A stretch of DNA of 64,000 nt from Flavobacterium jumunjinense. Its GTDB lineage: Bacteria; Bacteroidota; Bacteroidia; Flavobacteriales; Flavobacteriaceae. Made by a program: the position numbers and the translations under genes. The stretch spans positions 3,720,001-3,784,000 of the forward strand of contig NZ_CP091285.1 of the NCBI RefSeq assembly GCF_021650975.2, in the 5' to 3' direction. Below the pieces are notes generated by a model that made no database searches, was not told the DNA's origin, and saw nothing but the letters and a program-made list of their open reading frames with translations. Positions 62,927-64,000 of this stretch are shown here, piece by piece (position 1 is the stretch's first letter; each line of letters starts with the position of its first letter).

Positions 62927-63313
62927 ATGAAATTAAGATTTCGATTAGCCTTTTATCTATTTGGGTTATTTTTAGGAATATTTGCAGTTGTTCAATTTCT
63001 TGGAGCAAAAGCAGAAGCTAAAGGAGTTATGTTTTGCTATTTACCAAATTGTCGTGTTCTAAAAGATTTAAGAAGTAAATCCCTAAACTATTCACCAGAA
63101 GCAAAAGCAACTTTAGAAGAAAATTGGGTAAATTTAGATGACATTAAAAAAACATTAGAATTTGGAGATGTAGATTTTTCAAAAAGTAATAAAGCCTATA
63201 AAAAAGGTAAAATTTACATTATAGAAGGGCAAAATTCTAGTAATGAAGAAATTACGGTAACTATGATTAACTTCACAGATAAAGTACTTTTAGAAAAGAT
63301 AGAAAAAAAATAA
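62927..63313 (+). CDS. Small membrane-anchored DUF4258-like protein
   Basis: A 128-residue protein with an N-terminal helix (about residues 6-26, LAFYLFGLFLGIFAVVQFLG) that is probably an uncleaved anchor. The rest (MFCYLPNCRVLKDLRS, ..., FSKSNKAYKKGKIYIIEGQ) fits the DUF4258 pattern and ends in a basic KIEKK. The frame extends to a TTG at 62897, but ATG 62927 lies after a TATATTTG box (62901-62908). Function unknown. Confidence 0.75.
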   Translation: MKLRFRLAFYLFGLFLGIFAVVQFLGAKAEAKGVMFCYLPNCRVLKDLRSKSLNYSPEAKATLEENWVNLDDIKKTLEFGDVDFSKSNKAYKKGKIYIIEGQNSSNEEITVTMINFTDKVLLEKIEKK

Positions 63314-63330
63314 TTTTTTTTAAAAAAAGC

Positions 63331-63360
63331 TTGCAGATATAAATATTCCTTGTATATTTG
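63331..63360 (+). promoter_or_regulatory. Promoter of the tRNA-Val gene
   Basis: TTG (63331-63333), 19 nt, TATATTTG (63353-63360), the full consensus, about 36 nt before the tRNA 5' end. Confidence 0.85.
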
Positions 63361-63396
63361 CACTCGCAATACGGGAATAACGGATGCTATTTATTG

Positions 63397-63474
63397 GGGC
63401 GATTAGCTCAGCTGGTTCAGAGCACCTCGTTTACACCGAGGGGGTCGGGGGTTCGAACCCCTCATCGCCCACCA
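63397..63474 (+). tRNA. tRNA-Val (anticodon TAC)
   Basis: A complete cloverleaf: acceptor GGGCGAT/ATCGCCC, D arm with GCTC stem, anticodon stem CCTCG/CGAGG with loop TTTACAC (anticodon TAC, Val), T arm GGGGG-TTCGAAC-CCCTC with one G-U pair, discriminator A and an encoded CCA (63472-63474). It stands alone, with its own promoter and terminator. Confidence 0.97.
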
Positions 63475-63478
63475 ATTT

Positions 63479-63506
63479 AAAATCCTACAGAAATGTAGGA
63501 TTTTTT
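63479..63506 (+). terminator. Terminator after tRNA-Val
   Basis: Perfect 11-bp stem: AAAATCCTACA (63479-63489), loop GAAA, TGTAGGATTTT (63494-63504), then T. Confidence 0.9.
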
Positions 63507-63924
63507 GTTTTATACTACTTCTACTCTACTTTAAAAGTTATTTAATCAAAAAGGGGTTTCGACACATATCTTCTTCTATTACGAAACGTTTTGAAATAAT
63601 TAAAATTAAAAATTGTTTCAAAAAACATTTAGACTTAATCCTTGAAAACATACTAGGCTGTAATAATTTAATCATTCAAATATATTAGCTTAAGTAATTT
63701 TATACGCTTTTAAGTTCAACTACTACAAATTTCAAACGAACAAATGCGTTTTTAAGTTCTATGAAAATAGTGCTTAAATTCTCCTTTAATTTGCAGAACA
63801 AAACATCACAACACTTCAAAAACTAGACTAGCTTTTAATTAAAATGCAACAACAAAGTAATTATTTTTTAATTAAAGCGTAATACCAAAATTGAATTATT
63901 AAGTTAATTTTCAATAGATTAACA
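63507..63924. other. AT-rich intergenic region without recognised genes
   Basis: Between the tRNA terminator and the window end I see no ORF of coding character, no RNA structure and no full promoter. It is AT-rich and featureless by eye, apart from the possible start noted at 63925. Confidence 0.5.
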
Positions 63925-64000
63925 ATGGACTCTATTTGCAAAAAAGAGACACTAAATTATATAGAAACATTAAATAGAATGGGAAACTTTTTAATGAAAT
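63925..64000 (+). CDS. Possible 5' end of a gene running off the window
   Basis: ATG at 63925 opens a frame of 25 codons (starting MDSICKKETLNYIETLN) with no stop before the edge. Too short to recognise; could equally be part of a promoter region (CTCTATTTGC is -7-like). Confidence 0.25.
   Translation, partial: MDSICKKETLNYIETLNRMGNFLMK

Noticed and set aside
1..64000. CRISPR arrays, insertion sequences, prophage or integrative elements
   Set aside because: No regularly spaced repeats, transposase, integrase or phage genes were found; gene content is housekeeping and envelope functions.

Overview
The window is a contiguous, gene-dense, AT-rich chromosomal segment from a member of the Bacteroidota, almost certainly the family Flavobacteriaceae. 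Signs of this are the flavobacterial -33/-7 promoter pattern (TTG, 17 to 21 nt, TAnnTTTG), type IX secretion system (T9SS) sorting domains, the T9SS regulator PorX, a fused LpxC/FabZ, a bifunctional HisB, a fused CusA-TolC efflux protein and a CAL67264-type small membrane protein. I see no phage, insertion sequence, integron or CRISPR array. The only RNA gene is one tRNA-Val.

Layout. 1-2.8 kb: an edge-truncated family 2 glycosyltransferase, an orphan PD-(D/E)xK (HsdR N-terminal-like) protein divergent from holA, and a 60-residue membrane protein. 3-11 kb: a T9SS cargo protein, the ABC-F factor EttA, a TPR hybrid histidine kinase, a DEAD-box helicase and an arginase-fold hydrolase. 11-20 kb: a coiled-coil protein, a DUF294/exonuclease pair, and a PAP2 - lipid kinase - LTA-synthase-like operon divergent from an OmpR-type two-component system. 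20-27 kb: small membrane and hypothetical genes, a YbdG-like mechanosensitive channel, a thioesterase, a DUF2461 protein and a second T9SS cargo protein. 27-34.7 kb: the complete histidine operon hisG-D-C-B-H-A-F-IE on the minus strand. It is preceded by a clear attenuator: a 19-codon leader peptide with five consecutive His codons and a strong terminator.

34.7-47 kb is a run of minus-strand genes with a metal/redox theme. In transcription order they are: thioredoxin-like, ApbE flavin transferase, DUF4266 lipoprotein, DUF3570 outer-membrane protein, response regulator, sensor kinase, a small exported protein, the CusA-TolC fusion, a membrane-fusion lipoprotein, a small four-helix protein and a VIT1/CCC1-type transporter. 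The ApbE/DUF4266/DUF3570/thioredoxin unit has no function that I know of and is the best candidate here for an undescribed system. 47-59 kb: a VWA membrane protein, fabG, a di-haem peroxidase, sucD, and the lipid A / EF-P cluster (lpxD, lpxC-fabZ, lpxA, efp, a second lpxD-like gene). 59-64 kb: an HD phosphohydrolase, porX, tsaE, an alanine-dehydrogenase-like gene, a structured intergenic repeat, a small membrane-anchored protein, tRNA-Val and an apparently empty tail.

Start sites were re-chosen for several genes (2598, 16222, 20514, 21006, 25174, 27756, 34426, 43290, 62927) where the longest open frame begins at a TTG inside a promoter box, a terminator or an upstream gene. All functional calls come from reading motifs by eye; no database search was run.
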